Shown here: positions 26,399 to 35,515 of the stretch, one piece after another
Position numbering within the stretch: the stretch's first letter is position 1
Layout: the number at the start of each line of letters is the position of its first letter
DNA from: an uncultured Clostridia bacterium
Lineage (GTDB): Bacteria; Bacillota; Clostridia; TANB77; CAG-508
Length of the DNA: 64,000 nt
Direction: 5' to 3'
Assembly: GCA_946529215.1 (NCBI GenBank)
Contig: CAMMZC010000001.1
Span: 94,180-158,179, forward strand
Notes under the pieces: model-generated
Told to the model about the DNA's origin: nothing
Databases searched by the model: none
What the model saw: the letters and a program-made list of their open reading frames with translations, nothing else
Made by a program: the position numbers and the translations under genes

Positions 26399-26803
26399 TT
26401 AATATTTTTTAAATACAAAAATTAATACCTGTACTATAAAGAAAAGGAAAAGCAATAATAATGCCGTCCCTATAAAAACTCCTAAAATAACTTTTATAGT
26501 ATGGTATTTTCCATAGCCAAATTCATCTTCTATAGGAATTACTTTAAGAGCTTTTGGCACATTTTCATTTTCTTTTTCATCTTCAAGTCCCAAAAAATCT
26601 ATCAGTTCTCTTACATTTTCATAATCTTCTTCGCTTACAAATATCTTTTTTTGTGAAAGAACATCTTGTCCATGTGCAATACTTAAATAACTCCCTGCTC
26701 CTCCATCTTTTCTAATATATGAAATTCCTTTATTTTCAAGAATGACACATAGTCTCGAAATAATCGACTCATCATTACTTGAAAAAATTTCTTTTTCAGC
26801 CAT
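26399..26803 (-). CDS. DUF2007-like membrane-anchored protein, copy 2
   Basis: A 134-residue paralogue: EKEIFSSNDESIISRLCVIL, then DGGAGSYLSIAHGQ, and IFVSEEDYENVRELIDFL (about 1-72), then an acidic and basic linker and a C-terminal membrane helix (about 104-130). It is separated from copy 3 by only 14 bases, so the set is one operon. Confidence 0.68.
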   Translation of the reverse strand: MAEKEIFSSNDESIISRLCVILENKGISYIRKDGGAGSYLSIAHGQDVLSQKKIFVSEEDYENVRELIDFLGLEDEKENENVPKALKVIPIEDEFGYGKYHTIKVILGVFIGTALLLLFLFFIVQVLIFVFKKY

Positions 26804-26832
26804 TTACCCATTCCTCCGATTATTTTTCTAAA

Positions 26833-27240
26833 TTAAAATGCTATCACTGTAACAATTATTCCTATAATTATACAAAGTAGTGGTATTCCAAATCCCAACA
26901 TTATAAGTATTTTAAAAATCTCTTTTGGAATGCCATATTTTTTATTTGCTTTTAACTCATCATCTATATCCTCTTGTGTTTGCTTTAATTCCTCTGGAAT
27001 TTCTTCTTCTTCAAAATCTTGTTCATTAAATATTTGAATAGCATTTTGTGCTTTTTCGAAGTTCTCACTACTTACGTAAATTGATTTTCCAAGTCCAAAA
27101 CTTTGACCATAAGCCACATTCATATAACTTCCTGCTCCTTCGTCTCTTCTAACATAAGGGATATCATTTTCTTTTAAGATGCTTTCTATTTGATTTACTA
27201 AAAACTCATCACTATCTTCAAATAATTTCTTTTCTTCCAT
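26833..27240 (-). CDS. DUF2007-like membrane-anchored protein, copy 1
   Basis: A 135-residue paralogue, first in the tandem set. KLFEDSDEFLVNQIESILKE, DEGAGSYMNVAYGQ and IYVSSENFEKAQNAIQIF form the domain (about 1-70); the linker is rich in Glu and Gln and a membrane helix spans about 110-132. The domain type (annotated elsewhere as putative signal transducing protein) has no established activity. Confidence 0.68.
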   Translation of the reverse strand: MEEKKLFEDSDEFLVNQIESILKENDIPYVRRDEGAGSYMNVAYGQSFGLGKSIYVSSENFEKAQNAIQIFNEQDFEEEEIPEELKQTQEDIDDELKANKKYGIPKEIFKILIMLGFGIPLLCIIIGIIVTVIAF

Positions 27241-27251
27241 ATACTTTACCT

Positions 27252-27908
27252 CTAAAAAATATTTTTTAATTCTTCTATTTCTTTTATAACAATCACACCA
27301 TCTAATAGACTAATATAGTTCTCTTTTTGATTATGTATATCTTTCCAAACTAAATTTTTAATTCCTGTTTCTTTTGCTCCTAATATATCTATCTTCAAAT
27401 TATCGCCTATCATCACACATTCTTCTGGTTTATAAATTCCCATTGCATGAATAAAACTTTCTTTATTTGGCTTACAAGCAAATTCTCCTCCATAAACTGC
27501 TTTAAAATATTTATATATTTTAGCTGTTTTCATTCTTTCTGATTGAGTATCTGTAAACCAATTTGTAAGTGCAACTAATTCGTATTTACTGCTAAGATAA
27601 TCAAATGTCTCATAATATGACTTTGAAAAATTCTTTGAAACACAATCTGCCAAATTTTCTTGCCACAAGTCTACAAATTTCATAGTTAAATTTGCATTAA
27701 GACTTTTGTTGAAATAATTTAACATATCTTTTTTATCATATTTTGTAATTGTACTTTCCCACTCTAATTGCACTTTTTGTATTGTCTCTCCGTCTAAATT
27801 ATCTTTAACAATTCCTAGCTCATCAAGTGCTTTATCTATTGATTTTGAATATTCTTTTTTCCATGGTATAAGTACATTGTCAACATCAAAAATTAGTCTT
27901 TTAATCAT
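27252..27908 (-). CDS. HAD-superfamily hydrolase (YjjG-like)
   Basis: A 218-residue haloacid dehalogenase-type phosphatase. Motif I FDVDNVLIPW holds the nucleophile Asp8 and Asp10, motif II is ALTNWF (about 114-119), motif III the Lys of KPNKESF, and motif IV IGDNLKIDILGA. A helical cap lies between motifs I and II. It may remove phosphate from nucleotides or sugars, as YjjG does for dUMP, but the substrate cannot be read from sequence. It overlaps the miaB stop by 8 bases. Confidence 0.85.
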   Translation of the reverse strand: MIKRLIFDVDNVLIPWKKEYSKSIDKALDELGIVKDNLDGETIQKVQLEWESTITKYDKKDMLNYFNKSLNANLTMKFVDLWQENLADCVSKNFSKSYYETFDYLSSKYELVALTNWFTDTQSERMKTAKIYKYFKAVYGGEFACKPNKESFIHAMGIYKPEECVMIGDNLKIDILGAKETGIKNLVWKDIHNQKENYISLLDGVIVIKEIEELKNIF

Positions 27909-29307
27909 TATTTGTTATCTCCCCTTTAAAATACCACATATGATCTTCTACTAATTTAACTTTTTGTATAGTGTTAACCATATCTTCATTTCCTTTAAAA
28001 ACAACTACTTTATTTGCTTCAGTTCTTCCTGCAAGCATTGTTTCATCTGATTTACTTGGTCCTTCTACTAATACTTCTTGAATAGTGTTTAAGTATTCTT
28101 TATTGTTTTCTGAAATTTGACTTTCTACTAATTCTTTTAATCTATCAAATCTTTTATGTTTAATATCTTCTGGAATTTGATTTTCCATTTGGTCTCCTGG
28201 GGTTCCTTTTCTCCTTGAATATATAAACATAAATACTTGTTCAAATTTAACCTTTCTTACAACATCTAAAGTATCTTCAAAATCTTCTTCTGTCTCTCCT
28301 GCAAAACCTACAATTATATCTGTAGAAAACTTAATATTTGGTATTTGTTTTTTCATTTTTTGAACAAGTTCCAAATATTGCTCTTTTGTATATTTTCTGT
28401 TCATAACTTTTAGCATATTTGTACTTCCAGATTGAAGTGGTAAATGGATAAATTTACATACTTTGTCACAATCTCTTATTGCTTCTATTACATCATCTGT
28501 AAAATCTTTTGGATGTGGAGATACAAATCGTATTCTCTCTATTCCATCTATTTTGTTTATTTCTCTAAGTAGTTTTGCAAAAGAATTAATTTCTGATTTA
28601 CACTCTCCTTTTTTGTTTTCTGATCTCATATATGAATTTACATTTTGACCAAGTAACATTATTTCTTTATATCCTTGTTTTGCTACTTCTTTTGCCTCTG
28701 CTATTATATCTTCTGGATTTCTGCTTCTTTCTCTTCCTCTAACATATGGAACAATACAATATGTGCAGAAATTATCACAACCATACATTATTGTTATTGA
28801 TGCTTGAGTATGGCTAGCTCTAGAAATTGGAAGTCCTTCAAAAACTCTTCCATCTATATCTATTACATCTTGAATTCTTTTTCTAGAATTTATAACTCTA
28901 TAAATATCTTCTGGTAATTTATGAAGTGTATGTGTTCCAAATACAATATCAACATGTGGATATGACTTTTTTATTTTATCTGCCATATGTTTTTCTTGCA
29001 TCATACATCCACCAATTGCTATTATCATATTATTTTTTTCTTTTAAATTTTTTAATTCTCCTACTTTACCAAATAGCCTTTCTTCTGCATTTTCTCTAAC
29101 GCAACAGGTATTAATTACAACTAAATTCGCTTCTTCAAATTTTTCTGTTTTTGTGTATCCCATCTCTTCTGCCATACCACTAATTTTTTCAGAATCATTT
29201 TCATTTAGTTGACATCCCATTGTAAGAATTGTATATTTTTTTGACTGCCCTTTATTTTCTTCTGCTATTTTTTTCATATATTCTTTTTGCTCATATATTT
29301 CTTTCAT
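27901..29307 (-). CDS. miaB: tRNA methylthiotransferase MiaB
   Basis: A 468-residue radical SAM enzyme that adds a methylthio group to i6A37 of tRNAs. The N-terminal MTTase domain has cysteines in MGCQLNENDSE, NTCCVRENAEER and GGCMMQ; the radical SAM cluster is CDNFCTYC (about 175-182); a TRAM domain ends the protein (about 400-465). Length is typical. It is the first gene of an operon running to the mutS-coupled membrane protein. Confidence 0.95.
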   Translation of the reverse strand: MKEIYEQKEYMKKIAEENKGQSKKYTILTMGCQLNENDSEKISGMAEEMGYTKTEKFEEANLVVINTCCVRENAEERLFGKVGELKNLKEKNNMIIAIGGCMMQEKHMADKIKKSYPHVDIVFGTHTLHKLPEDIYRVINSRKRIQDVIDIDGRVFEGLPISRASHTQASITIMYGCDNFCTYCIVPYVRGRERSRNPEDIIAEAKEVAKQGYKEIMLLGQNVNSYMRSENKKGECKSEINSFAKLLREINKIDGIERIRFVSPHPKDFTDDVIEAIRDCDKVCKFIHLPLQSGSTNMLKVMNRKYTKEQYLELVQKMKKQIPNIKFSTDIIVGFAGETEEDFEDTLDVVRKVKFEQVFMFIYSRRKGTPGDQMENQIPEDIKHKRFDRLKELVESQISENNKEYLNTIQEVLVEGPSKSDETMLAGRTEANKVVVFKGNEDMVNTIQKVKLVEDHMWYFKGEITNND

Positions 29308-29420
29308 TTCTATCCCTTCTAAACTTTGTTAAAATTTGACCTATATTTTTTTCAAAATAGCAAGTTTCATAATAACAAAATAATTAGTATTTTGCGCTAT
29401 TATATCATAAAACAAAAAAA

Positions 29421-29459
29421 AAATAAACCCCATTATTAAACTTTTGTCTAATAATGGGG
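29421..29459 (-). terminator. Terminator of the 46-residue peptide gene
   Basis: CCCCATTATTA (29428-29438) pairs perfectly with TAATAATGGGG (29449-29459); the minus strand then reads TTTATTTTTTTTTTTG. One of the clearest terminators in the window. Confidence 0.92.
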
Positions 29460-29474
29460 AAATATTTCATATCT

Positions 29475-29615
29475 TTATTGCATACATAATAAAATTGTAA
29501 AACCTACTACTACAGCTAAAACTGTAAATAGTAATGTAACACCAAAATTTGATGCTTTCTCTTCTTTATTTTCTTTTGAAACTTCTTCTTTTACTTGTTC
29601 TTTCATTTCTTCCAT
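29475..29615 (-). CDS. 46-residue single-helix membrane peptide
   Basis: ATG 29615 follows AAGAAAGGGG. The peptide starts MEEMKEQVKEEVSKENK, highly charged, and ends with one hydrophobic helix (about 24-45, FGVTLLFTVLAVVVGF) and CMQ. It has a near-consensus promoter and a strong terminator of its own, so it is a genuine, possibly well-expressed small gene. I do not recognise the family; it could be a small regulator of a membrane complex. Confidence 0.78.
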   Translation of the reverse strand: MEEMKEQVKEEVSKENKEEKASNFGVTLLFTVLAVVVGFTILLCMQ

Positions 29616-29677
29616 TGTATTTACCCCTTTCTTGTTAGCATATTGCTATTTTTTCTCATAGTATTTTGTTTACAAAT

Positions 29678-29706
29678 ATCATATACTTTTATTTATCTTT
29701 TGTCAA
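29678..29706 (-). promoter_or_regulatory. Near-consensus promoter of the 46-residue peptide
   Basis: TTGACA (29701-29706), 17 bases, TATGAT (29678-29683) on the minus strand, 63 bases before the ATG. Confidence 0.85.
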
Positions 29707-29736
29707 GTCCTAATTTTCAATTTTTGAATATTGTTT

Positions 29737-32700
29737 CTATTTTACAACTTCAACATCAAACATAACTTTTTCGCCATTAATCGAAACTTCTTCAGCAGTT
29801 TTTCTTTCTACATTGTATACAACAGAATCTGCTAAAGTATCATGTTTAATGGTATCTTCAAATTTCTTTACAATTTCTTCAACAACTTTGTTGCTTGAAA
29901 CATAAAGATTTATTCTATCCAAAACTTCAAATCCTCTATCTTTTCTCATATTTTGAACTTTAGATAAAACTTCGCGAAGCATTCCCTCTTCTTTTAGTTC
30001 TTCTGTAATATGAGTATCTAAAACAACACCTATTTCGCCTTCTCCGCTAAAAGCAAATCCTTCTTTTCCTTGCATTGTAACTAATAGATTTTCGCTTGAA
30101 AGTTCTATTTGTATATCATCTATTTCGATATATTCTGTGCCTCCTGCTTGAACCTTTACAGCTAAATCCATTTGGTTAAATTCTGCAATTTTTGCTCTTA
30201 TTTGAGGAATTAGTTTTCCATATTCTTTTCCTAAAACTGGTAAGTTTGGCTTTATTTCAAAACTTACATAGTCTTTCATATCTGCACCTAAAACTACTTG
30301 TTTAACATTAAGTTCTTCTTTTACAACATCACTATAATATTCTGGTAAGTTTTTAGCAGATATAAGCATTTCTGAAAGTGGTTGTCTGTTTTTGATATTT
30401 ACTGAATTTCTTGCACTTCTACCTAGTTTTACTATTTTATATGCCAATCCCATTTCTTCTTCAAGTTTTGTATCTATTGCTTTTTCATCTACTTCTGGCC
30501 ATGTGCATAAATGTACACTTTCAGGAGCATTTGGATCTAAGCTCAAAACTATATTTTGATAAATTTCATCTGTCATAAATGGTACAAATGGTGCAGAAAC
30601 TTTTATTAAAGTAGTTAAAACTTTATATAATGTTACATAAGCTCCAATCTTGTCATCATTTAATTCTGAACCCCAGAATCTTTCTCTGTTTCTTCTTACA
30701 TACCAATTTGAAAGTTCATCAACAAATTCCCCAAGTTCTGTAGCTGCACTTGTTATGTCGTATTTATCAAGCTTTTCATCCACATTTTTTACTAAAGTAT
30801 TTAGTTTTGAAATTATCCATCTATCCATTATATTTTCTGATTTAAAATCACTATATTTTAATGGATTAAATTGGTCTATTTCTGCATAAAGTACAAAGAA
30901 TGAATAAACATTCCAAAGTGTAGATAAAAATCCTCTTTGTGTTTCTTGTACATTTTCTAAACTTAGTCTTGTTGGAAGCCATGGTGCTGAGCATGTATAG
31001 AAATGCCATCTTGTTGCATCTGCTCCTACTGTATTTAATAGAAGCATTGGGTCAACTCCGTTTTTCTTAGATTTAGACATTTTTTGTCCTTTTCCATCTA
31101 ATACGTGACCTAAAACTATACAGTTTTCAAATGGTGTTCTTCCAAATAGTGCTGTTCCAAGTGCCGTTAATGTGTAGAACCATCCTCTTGTTTGATCTAT
31201 AGCTTCTGAAATAAATCCTGCTGGGAATTGTTTTTCAAATAAATCTTTATTTTCAAAAGGATAATGTAGTTGTGCGTAAGGCATTGAGCCTGAATCAAAC
31301 CAGCAATCTATAACTTCTTTAAATCTTGTCATCTCTTTTCCACAATCAGGACATTTTAAATGAACATTATCTATATATGGCTTATGAAGTTCTATATCTT
31401 CTGGACAATCTACTGACTTTTCTTTTAACTCTTCTATTGAACCTATACATTCTGTATGACCACATTCACATTTCCATACAGGAAGTGGTGTTCCCCAATA
31501 TCTGTCTCTTGAAATTCCCCAATCTATAACGTTCTCTAAGAATTTTCCAAATCTTCCTGTTCTGATTGTGTCTGGGTACCAATGAACTTTGTTGTTATTT
31601 GCTACAAGTTCATCTCTTAAGCTAGACATTTTTACAAACCAACTTTCTTTTGGGTAATATAAAAGTGGTGTATCACATCTCCAACAATGTGGATATGAGT
31701 GAAGATGTTTTTCTTTGCTAAATAATTTGTTTTCTTCAGCAAGCCATTTACATATATCTTCATTACAATCTCTTACAAATCTTCCTGCCCAAGGCTCAAC
31801 TTCTGGTACAAATTTTCCAGATTTATCAACCAAATTTACAAAAGCTATTCCATTTTGTTTAGAAACAAGGCTATCATCTTCACCATAAGCTGGTGCAATG
31901 TGTACAATTCCTGTACCATCTTCTAAATTAACATAGTCTCCATGAATTACAACAAATGCCTTTCCATCCACTTTTGCAAATGGCATAAGTTGTTCATACT
32001 TTGTTCCTAATAATTCTTCACCTTTAAATTCTTTTACAATATCATAAGGTGTTTCTTTTAAAACTGCTTCTAATAAGTCTTTTGCTAAAATATAGTTTTC
32101 ATATTTTGGTTCTTCGTCTGTGCCTATATTTGCCTTAACCAAAACATAATCATAAGATTTATTTAAACATAAAGCCAAATTTGAAGGTAGAGTCCAAGGT
32201 GTAGTTGTCCAAGCTAAAATATATGTGTCTTTTTCAAATCCTTGGCCTTCTTCTACTTTAAATTTTGCAACACATGTTAAATCTTTTACATCTTTATATC
32301 CTTGTGCAACTTCATGTGAAGAAAGTGCTGTTCCACATCTTGGGCAATAAGGCATAACTTTATGACCTTCATAAAGTAAATCTTTATTCCATAGTTCTTT
32401 TAATGCCCACCAAACAGACTCTATATAGTCATTATGATAAGTAACATAAGGGTTTTCCATATCAACCCAATATCCTACTTTATCTGTCATCTCTTCCCAG
32501 GCACTTACGTATTGAAATACACTATCTTTACATTCTTTTACGAATTTTTCTACTCCATATTCTTCAATTTGCTCTTTTCCAGAAATACCAAGTTTTTTTT
32601 CAATTTCAAGCTCAACTGGAAGTCCATGTGTGTCCCATCCAGCTTTTCTTGGCACATAATAGCCTTTCATAACTTTATATCTTGGAATTATATCTTTCAT

Positions 32701-32892
32701 AACTCTTGTTTCAACATGTCCTACGTGTGGCATTCCATTTGCTGTTGGTGGTCCATCATAAAACATAAAATATTTTTTTCCTTTGTTCATATCAAGGTTT
32801 TTCTTTATAATGTTGTTTTTCTTCCAACTTTCTTGTACTTTTTGCTCCATCTTTGCGAAGCTGTTTTCTGGTAATTCTACTTTTTTATACAT
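29737..32892 (-). CDS. ileS: Isoleucyl-tRNA synthetase
   Basis: A class I synthetase of 1051 residues. I start at ATG 32892, where AAGGAGGAATAATT is a good site; the longer frame reaches into the spacer. The HIGH motif is HVGH in [12 protein letters not shown], the editing domain follows, and KMSKS occurs in [10 protein letters not shown]. The length above 1030 and the C-terminal domain without a clear zinc finger fit the long (IleRS2-like) form found in some Firmicutes, a form associated with mupirocin tolerance; that subtype is my inference. A T-box leader upstream senses uncharged tRNA. Confidence 0.95.
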   Translation of the reverse strand: MYKKVELPENSFAKMEQKVQESWKKNNIIKKNLDMNKGKKYFMFYDGPPTANGMPHVGHVETRVMKDIIPRYKVMKGYYVPRKAGWDTHGLPVELEIEKKLGISGKEQIEEYGVEKFVKECKDSVFQYVSAWEEMTDKVGYWVDMENPYVTYHNDYIESVWWALKELWNKDLLYEGHKVMPYCPRCGTALSSHEVAQGYKDVKDLTCVAKFKVEEGQGFEKDTYILAWTTTPWTLPSNLALCLNKSYDYVLVKANIGTDEEPKYENYILAKDLLEAVLKETPYDIVKEFKGEELLGTKYEQLMPFAKVDGKAFVVIHGDYVNLEDGTGIVHIAPAYGEDDSLVSKQNGIAFVNLVDKSGKFVPEVEPWAGRFVRDCNEDICKWLAEENKLFSKEKHLHSYPHCWRCDTPLLYYPKESWFVKMSSLRDELVANNNKVHWYPDTIRTGRFGKFLENVIDWGISRDRYWGTPLPVWKCECGHTECIGSIEELKEKSVDCPEDIELHKPYIDNVHLKCPDCGKEMTRFKEVIDCWFDSGSMPYAQLHYPFENKDLFEKQFPAGFISEAIDQTRGWFYTLTALGTALFGRTPFENCIVLGHVLDGKGQKMSKSKKNGVDPMLLLNTVGADATRWHFYTCSAPWLPTRLSLENVQETQRGFLSTLWNVYSFFVLYAEIDQFNPLKYSDFKSENIMDRWIISKLNTLVKNVDEKLDKYDITSAATELGEFVDELSNWYVRRNRERFWGSELNDDKIGAYVTLYKVLTTLIKVSAPFVPFMTDEIYQNIVLSLDPNAPESVHLCTWPEVDEKAIDTKLEEEMGLAYKIVKLGRSARNSVNIKNRQPLSEMLISAKNLPEYYSDVVKEELNVKQVVLGADMKDYVSFEIKPNLPVLGKEYGKLIPQIRAKIAEFNQMDLAVKVQAGGTEYIEIDDIQIELSSENLLVTMQGKEGFAFSGEGEIGVVLDTHITEELKEEGMLREVLSKVQNMRKDRGFEVLDRINLYVSSNKVVEEIVKKFEDTIKHDTLADSVVYNVERKTAEEVSINGEKVMFDVEVVK

Positions 32893-32942
32893 AATTATTC
32901 CTCCTTTTTTGGAAAATGGAACGATTCTCTTTTCCATTTATA

Positions 32943-33200
32943 TTATTGAATATCTGTTCTTTCTCTTGGTATTTCTTGAAGTTCAAATCTATATTTTTGT
33001 TCATAGTCTGGATATTTTTCATGATCTACCTCAGATAAAAACATATCTTTTGGTCTAGCAAATACATGTGTTCCATCACCATATAGGCCTCTATAGATTA
33101 CAAGTTCTTCTCTTGTTTCACTATGTATTGCAACTCCTTCAACAATATACAAATCTCCTTTAAAATGTTTGTAAATACCATGAATTTTAAGTTCGTTCAT
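32943..33200 (-). CDS. DUF1653 family protein
   Basis: An 85-residue cytosolic protein. [20 protein letters not shown], then [20 protein letters not shown] and YRFEL, is the complete DUF1653 pattern. RBS AAGGAGGCGATAGA precedes ATG 33200. It lies 50 bases upstream of ileS on the same strand and behind the same T-box, so it is probably co-induced on isoleucine starvation. Biochemical role unknown. Confidence 0.85.
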   Translation of the reverse strand: MNELKIHGIYKHFKGDLYIVEGVAIHSETREELVIYRGLYGDGTHVFARPKDMFLSEVDHEKYPDYEQKYRFELQEIPRERTDIQ

Positions 33201-33304
33201 TCTATCGCCTCCTTTTTTGTTACAATTCCCAGTCGGAAGTTTTTAACTTTTATAAATAAACTATCTGTTAATCAAAACATAAATAATTCAAAAATTTTAA
33301 GACA

Positions 33305-33530
33305 TATATATTTTATTTTTCAAAAAAATTTGTAAAGCATTTTTATGAGTAAATCTGTTGCTTGAAACAGGCATAAATTGTGCTTATATTATGCACATAA
33401 ATAAAGAATACGCTTTTTTATTTACTTTTCTCTTTTCTTTTGACTAAAACTATCGTAAAAATGCATTATAGTCAATCCTCATGTTCCTATCAAAAATAGG
33501 GGTGTATAGAAATTTTTTCTAAAAAATATA
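33305..33530. repeat. Interspersed non-coding element, copy 1
   Basis: About 225 bases that recur with clear similarity at 50429-50655 (roughly four bases in five agree by eye). Conserved blocks: TTTTTCAAAAAAATTTGTAA at the start, AAAAATGCATTAT, and CAAAAATAGGGGTGTA at the end. Paired segments change together between copies: GACTA/TAGTC here, AATTA/TGATT there; GTGC/GCAC here, ATAC/GCAT there. No ORF. It sits between the T-box and the DUF1653 gene, so it lies inside the ileS leader in reverse orientation if the RNA is read on the plus strand. Confidence 0.72.
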
Positions 33531-33640
33531 CTTAACAGAGCTATTTATATTCACAAAAACTATTAGCTTTACAAATACTTATCAAGTGTGAATTGTAATC
33601 CTTTTTTCTGTTTGAGATAAGACCAACATCTTCTTCTTCA

Positions 33641-34034
33641 AACAAAAAACAAGCCATTCCTGTATTTAGGACGAAATGACTTGTTCCGCGGTACCACCTA
33701 AGTTAGTAACCTATATTTCAAATATGATTTTATCTATTTTAACTTCTTTAAAAAAATATGATTTTACTTTTTAAACGTCTTTTAAAAATCCGCTTCTTTT
33801 GATGAAATCTATATTTTTTAAATTCTTTATTTGTTACTCTCTTTGCTATCTTTAACGCAGAAATACGGCAAGGCTTACTTTTGCAATGCAATATAAATTG
33901 TATCTCTTTTCTGCCAAGCAACTGTTAAGGTGATAAAAAATAATTTTTACTTACTTTGCTCTCAGCTTTTGCAAAGCTCTCTGTTAGATATTGTATTATT
34001 TTCCGTGTCCTTAATTTTGTTTTTAACTTGTATG
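33641..34034 (-). promoter_or_regulatory. T-box leader of the DUF1653-ileS operon
   Basis: The T-box sequence AGGTGGTACCGCGG is at 33686-33699 on the minus strand. An intrinsic terminator follows (33651-33660 paired with 33670-33682, then TTGTTTTTTGTTT). Upstream lie Stem I elements including AGAGAGC and GCTGAGAGC. A candidate Ile specifier ATC occurs in TTTATCACC near 33935-33945; this reading is inference. Uncharged tRNA-Ile would favour the antiterminator and turn on DUF1653 and ileS. The stop of the leader to the first gene is about 440 bases and includes the repeat copy. Confidence 0.92.
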
Positions 34035-34040
34035 TTTTAT

Positions 34041-34069
34041 ATATTATCATATTTTTTTAGATTTTTCAA
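34041..34069 (-). promoter_or_regulatory. Promoter of the T-box leader
   Basis: TTGAAA (34064-34069), 17 bases, TAATAT (34041-34046) on the minus strand; start near 34034. Confidence 0.65.
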
Positions 34070-34087
34070 GAGGTTTGAAAAAATTTT

Positions 34088-34140
34088 ATAAAAAACGAGA
34101 GGAGCCACCCCAACACATCGTGTCAGAGTGGCTGGCTTTT
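34088..34140. terminator. Terminator of the 40-residue peptide cassette
   Basis: AGCCAC (34103-34108) pairs with GTGGCT (34128-34133), extended by inner pairs (ACAC/GTGT). T-runs follow on both strands (CGTTTTTTATAAAA on minus, TTTTTTAG on plus). Confidence 0.8.
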
Positions 34141-34263
34141 TTAGTTCATAAGGCTTATCGCCGTCCAAGCGGCGAGCCCGCCTATGATTGTGAGGGACGT
34201 ATCCCTCGCAATAAGCCCTACTAAAAAAAGTCCTCCGCCGATTACGGCGGCAATTTTTTTCAT
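34141..34263 (-). CDS. GC-rich 40-residue membrane peptide
   Basis: ATG 34263 follows AAGGAGGTAAGT. The peptide starts MKKIAAVIGGGLFLVGLIAR, with hydrophobic segments before and after DTSLT, and ends AISLMN. Its codons (GCC, GGC, GGG, ACG, AGG) are far richer in G+C than those of all neighbours, and the leader has GGGGCGGAGCCCC, a perfect hairpin. It has a consensus promoter and its own terminator. Probably acquired recently or under different selection. Although GC-rich, it has no in-frame CGG. Family not recognised. Confidence 0.8.
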   Translation of the reverse strand: MKKIAAVIGGGLFLVGLIARDTSLTIIGGLAAWTAISLMN

Positions 34264-34275
34264 ACTTACCTCCTT

Positions 34276-34288
34276 GGGGCTCCGCCCC
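34276..34288. promoter_or_regulatory. GC hairpin overlapping the leader of the 40-residue peptide
   Basis: GGGGC and GCCCC pair with a 3-base loop, ending just upstream of the AAGGAGG ribosome site; it may affect translation. Confidence 0.6.
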
Positions 34289-34319
34289 TTCAAAACAACC
34301 AACTAGTTTCTCTATTAAT

Positions 34320-34348
34320 ATTATACTACATTTTCCATATTATGTCAA
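34320..34348 (-). promoter_or_regulatory. Consensus promoter of the 40-residue peptide
   Basis: TTGACA (34343-34348), 17 bases, TATAAT (34320-34325): perfect match to the sigma-A consensus on the minus strand. Confidence 0.9.
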
Positions 34349-34349
34349 T

Positions 34350-35405
34350 CTAGTTATTCACACCATGTGCATACATCGGAGTATTTTCATCTATAGCTTT
34401 AAATGTATATCCATTCTTTTTGGCATATTTAATTATTTTTGATAAGGCATTTAATGTTTTTGTATTTCCTGAAAAATCATGGCAAAGTACCATATTTCCT
34501 CTTTTTTTGCTTAAATTTCTTGTAACATTTTTGTATACATCATTTGAAGTTTTTGCTCCTCCAGCATCTCCTGAAGATACATTCCAATCAAAATATTTAA
34601 ATCCTCTTGATAACATTTCTTTTGTAAGTATTCTCATTATTCCTTTATAATAGTGTCTACTAACTGTATTTGAGCTTCCTCCTGGGAATCTTATATATTT
34701 TGTTTTAACTCCTGTAGATTTTTTAATTTTTTTCTGTAAAGAATATACATTATTTAAAAATGCTTTTTTTGATTTATATATTTTTGAATATTCGTGAGAA
34801 TATCCATGAACTCCTATTGTGTGTCCTTCTTTTACGATTCTTTTTATGTATTTTTCATTTGATTTGCTATAATTTAATACAAAAAATGTTGCTTTAACTT
34901 TTTCTTTTTTTAATATATCCAAAACTTTTGGAGTAATTGTGCTACTTGGTCCATCATCAAAAGTTAAGTAAATTACACCTTTTGTTGATTTACTATCACT
35001 TGGTAAATTTTTAACTTTTATTGTACATTTATATTTTTTTCCTGCAACTTTAGCTGTGATTTTTGCTATTCCTTTTTTCTTTGCAGTTACTTTTCCCTTT
35101 GAATTAACTGTTGCAACTTTTGTGTTTGAGCTTTTCCACCATTTTGCTTTTTTGTTTGTTCCTTTTATTTTTAATGTATATTTTTCTCCAACATATATAG
35201 TTTTTTTGTTTTTGCTAAGAGATATTTTTTCCTTTTCGTCATCTTTTAATTTAACTTGCTTTGATTCCTCTTGTTGGATATCTACCTGTTGTGTTTCATT
35301 TTTGTTTGTATTGTCTGCCTCTGCTGCATGTGTTCTATATTGTGCTATATTTAATATTCCTAATATTGTTATAAATATAATTGCTACTTTTACTATTTTT
35401 TTCAT
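34350..35405 (-). CDS. Secreted polysaccharide deacetylase with Ig-like domain
   Basis: A 351-residue CE4 enzyme. Signal peptide (about 1-27), linker, Big_2-type Ig-like domain (about 62-132, ending KCTIKVKNL), then NodB domain (about 140-340): TFDDGP near 149 with catalytic and metal Asp, HGYSHEY near 199 with the metal His pair (H-x3-H), RFPGGSSN near 241, and LCHDF. It probably removes acetyl groups from peptidoglycan or another wall glycan. It is a tandem paralogue of the next gene. The promoter of the peptide cassette begins 3 bases past its stop. Confidence 0.88.
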   Translation of the reverse strand: MKKIVKVAIIFITILGILNIAQYRTHAAEADNTNKNETQQVDIQQEESKQVKLKDDEKEKISLSKNKKTIYVGEKYTLKIKGTNKKAKWWKSSNTKVATVNSKGKVTAKKKGIAKITAKVAGKKYKCTIKVKNLPSDSKSTKGVIYLTFDDGPSSTITPKVLDILKKEKVKATFFVLNYSKSNEKYIKRIVKEGHTIGVHGYSHEYSKIYKSKKAFLNNVYSLQKKIKKSTGVKTKYIRFPGGSSNTVSRHYYKGIMRILTKEMLSRGFKYFDWNVSSGDAGGAKTSNDVYKNVTRNLSKKRGNMVLCHDFSGNTKTLNALSKIIKYAKKNGYTFKAIDENTPMYAHGVNN

Positions 35406-35515
35406 CTTTTATTACCCCTTTTATTTCATCTTTTATATTTTCTCTAATAACTTTCTTGTTTTATGTATCTCTACTTTTTTACTTTTATTAGTCCAAATAT
35501 ATTTATGTATAAAAT

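Noticed and set aside
33880..34020. A tRNA gene upstream of ileS
   Set aside because: The stems belong to Stem I of the T-box leader; there is no acceptor stem or TTC loop.
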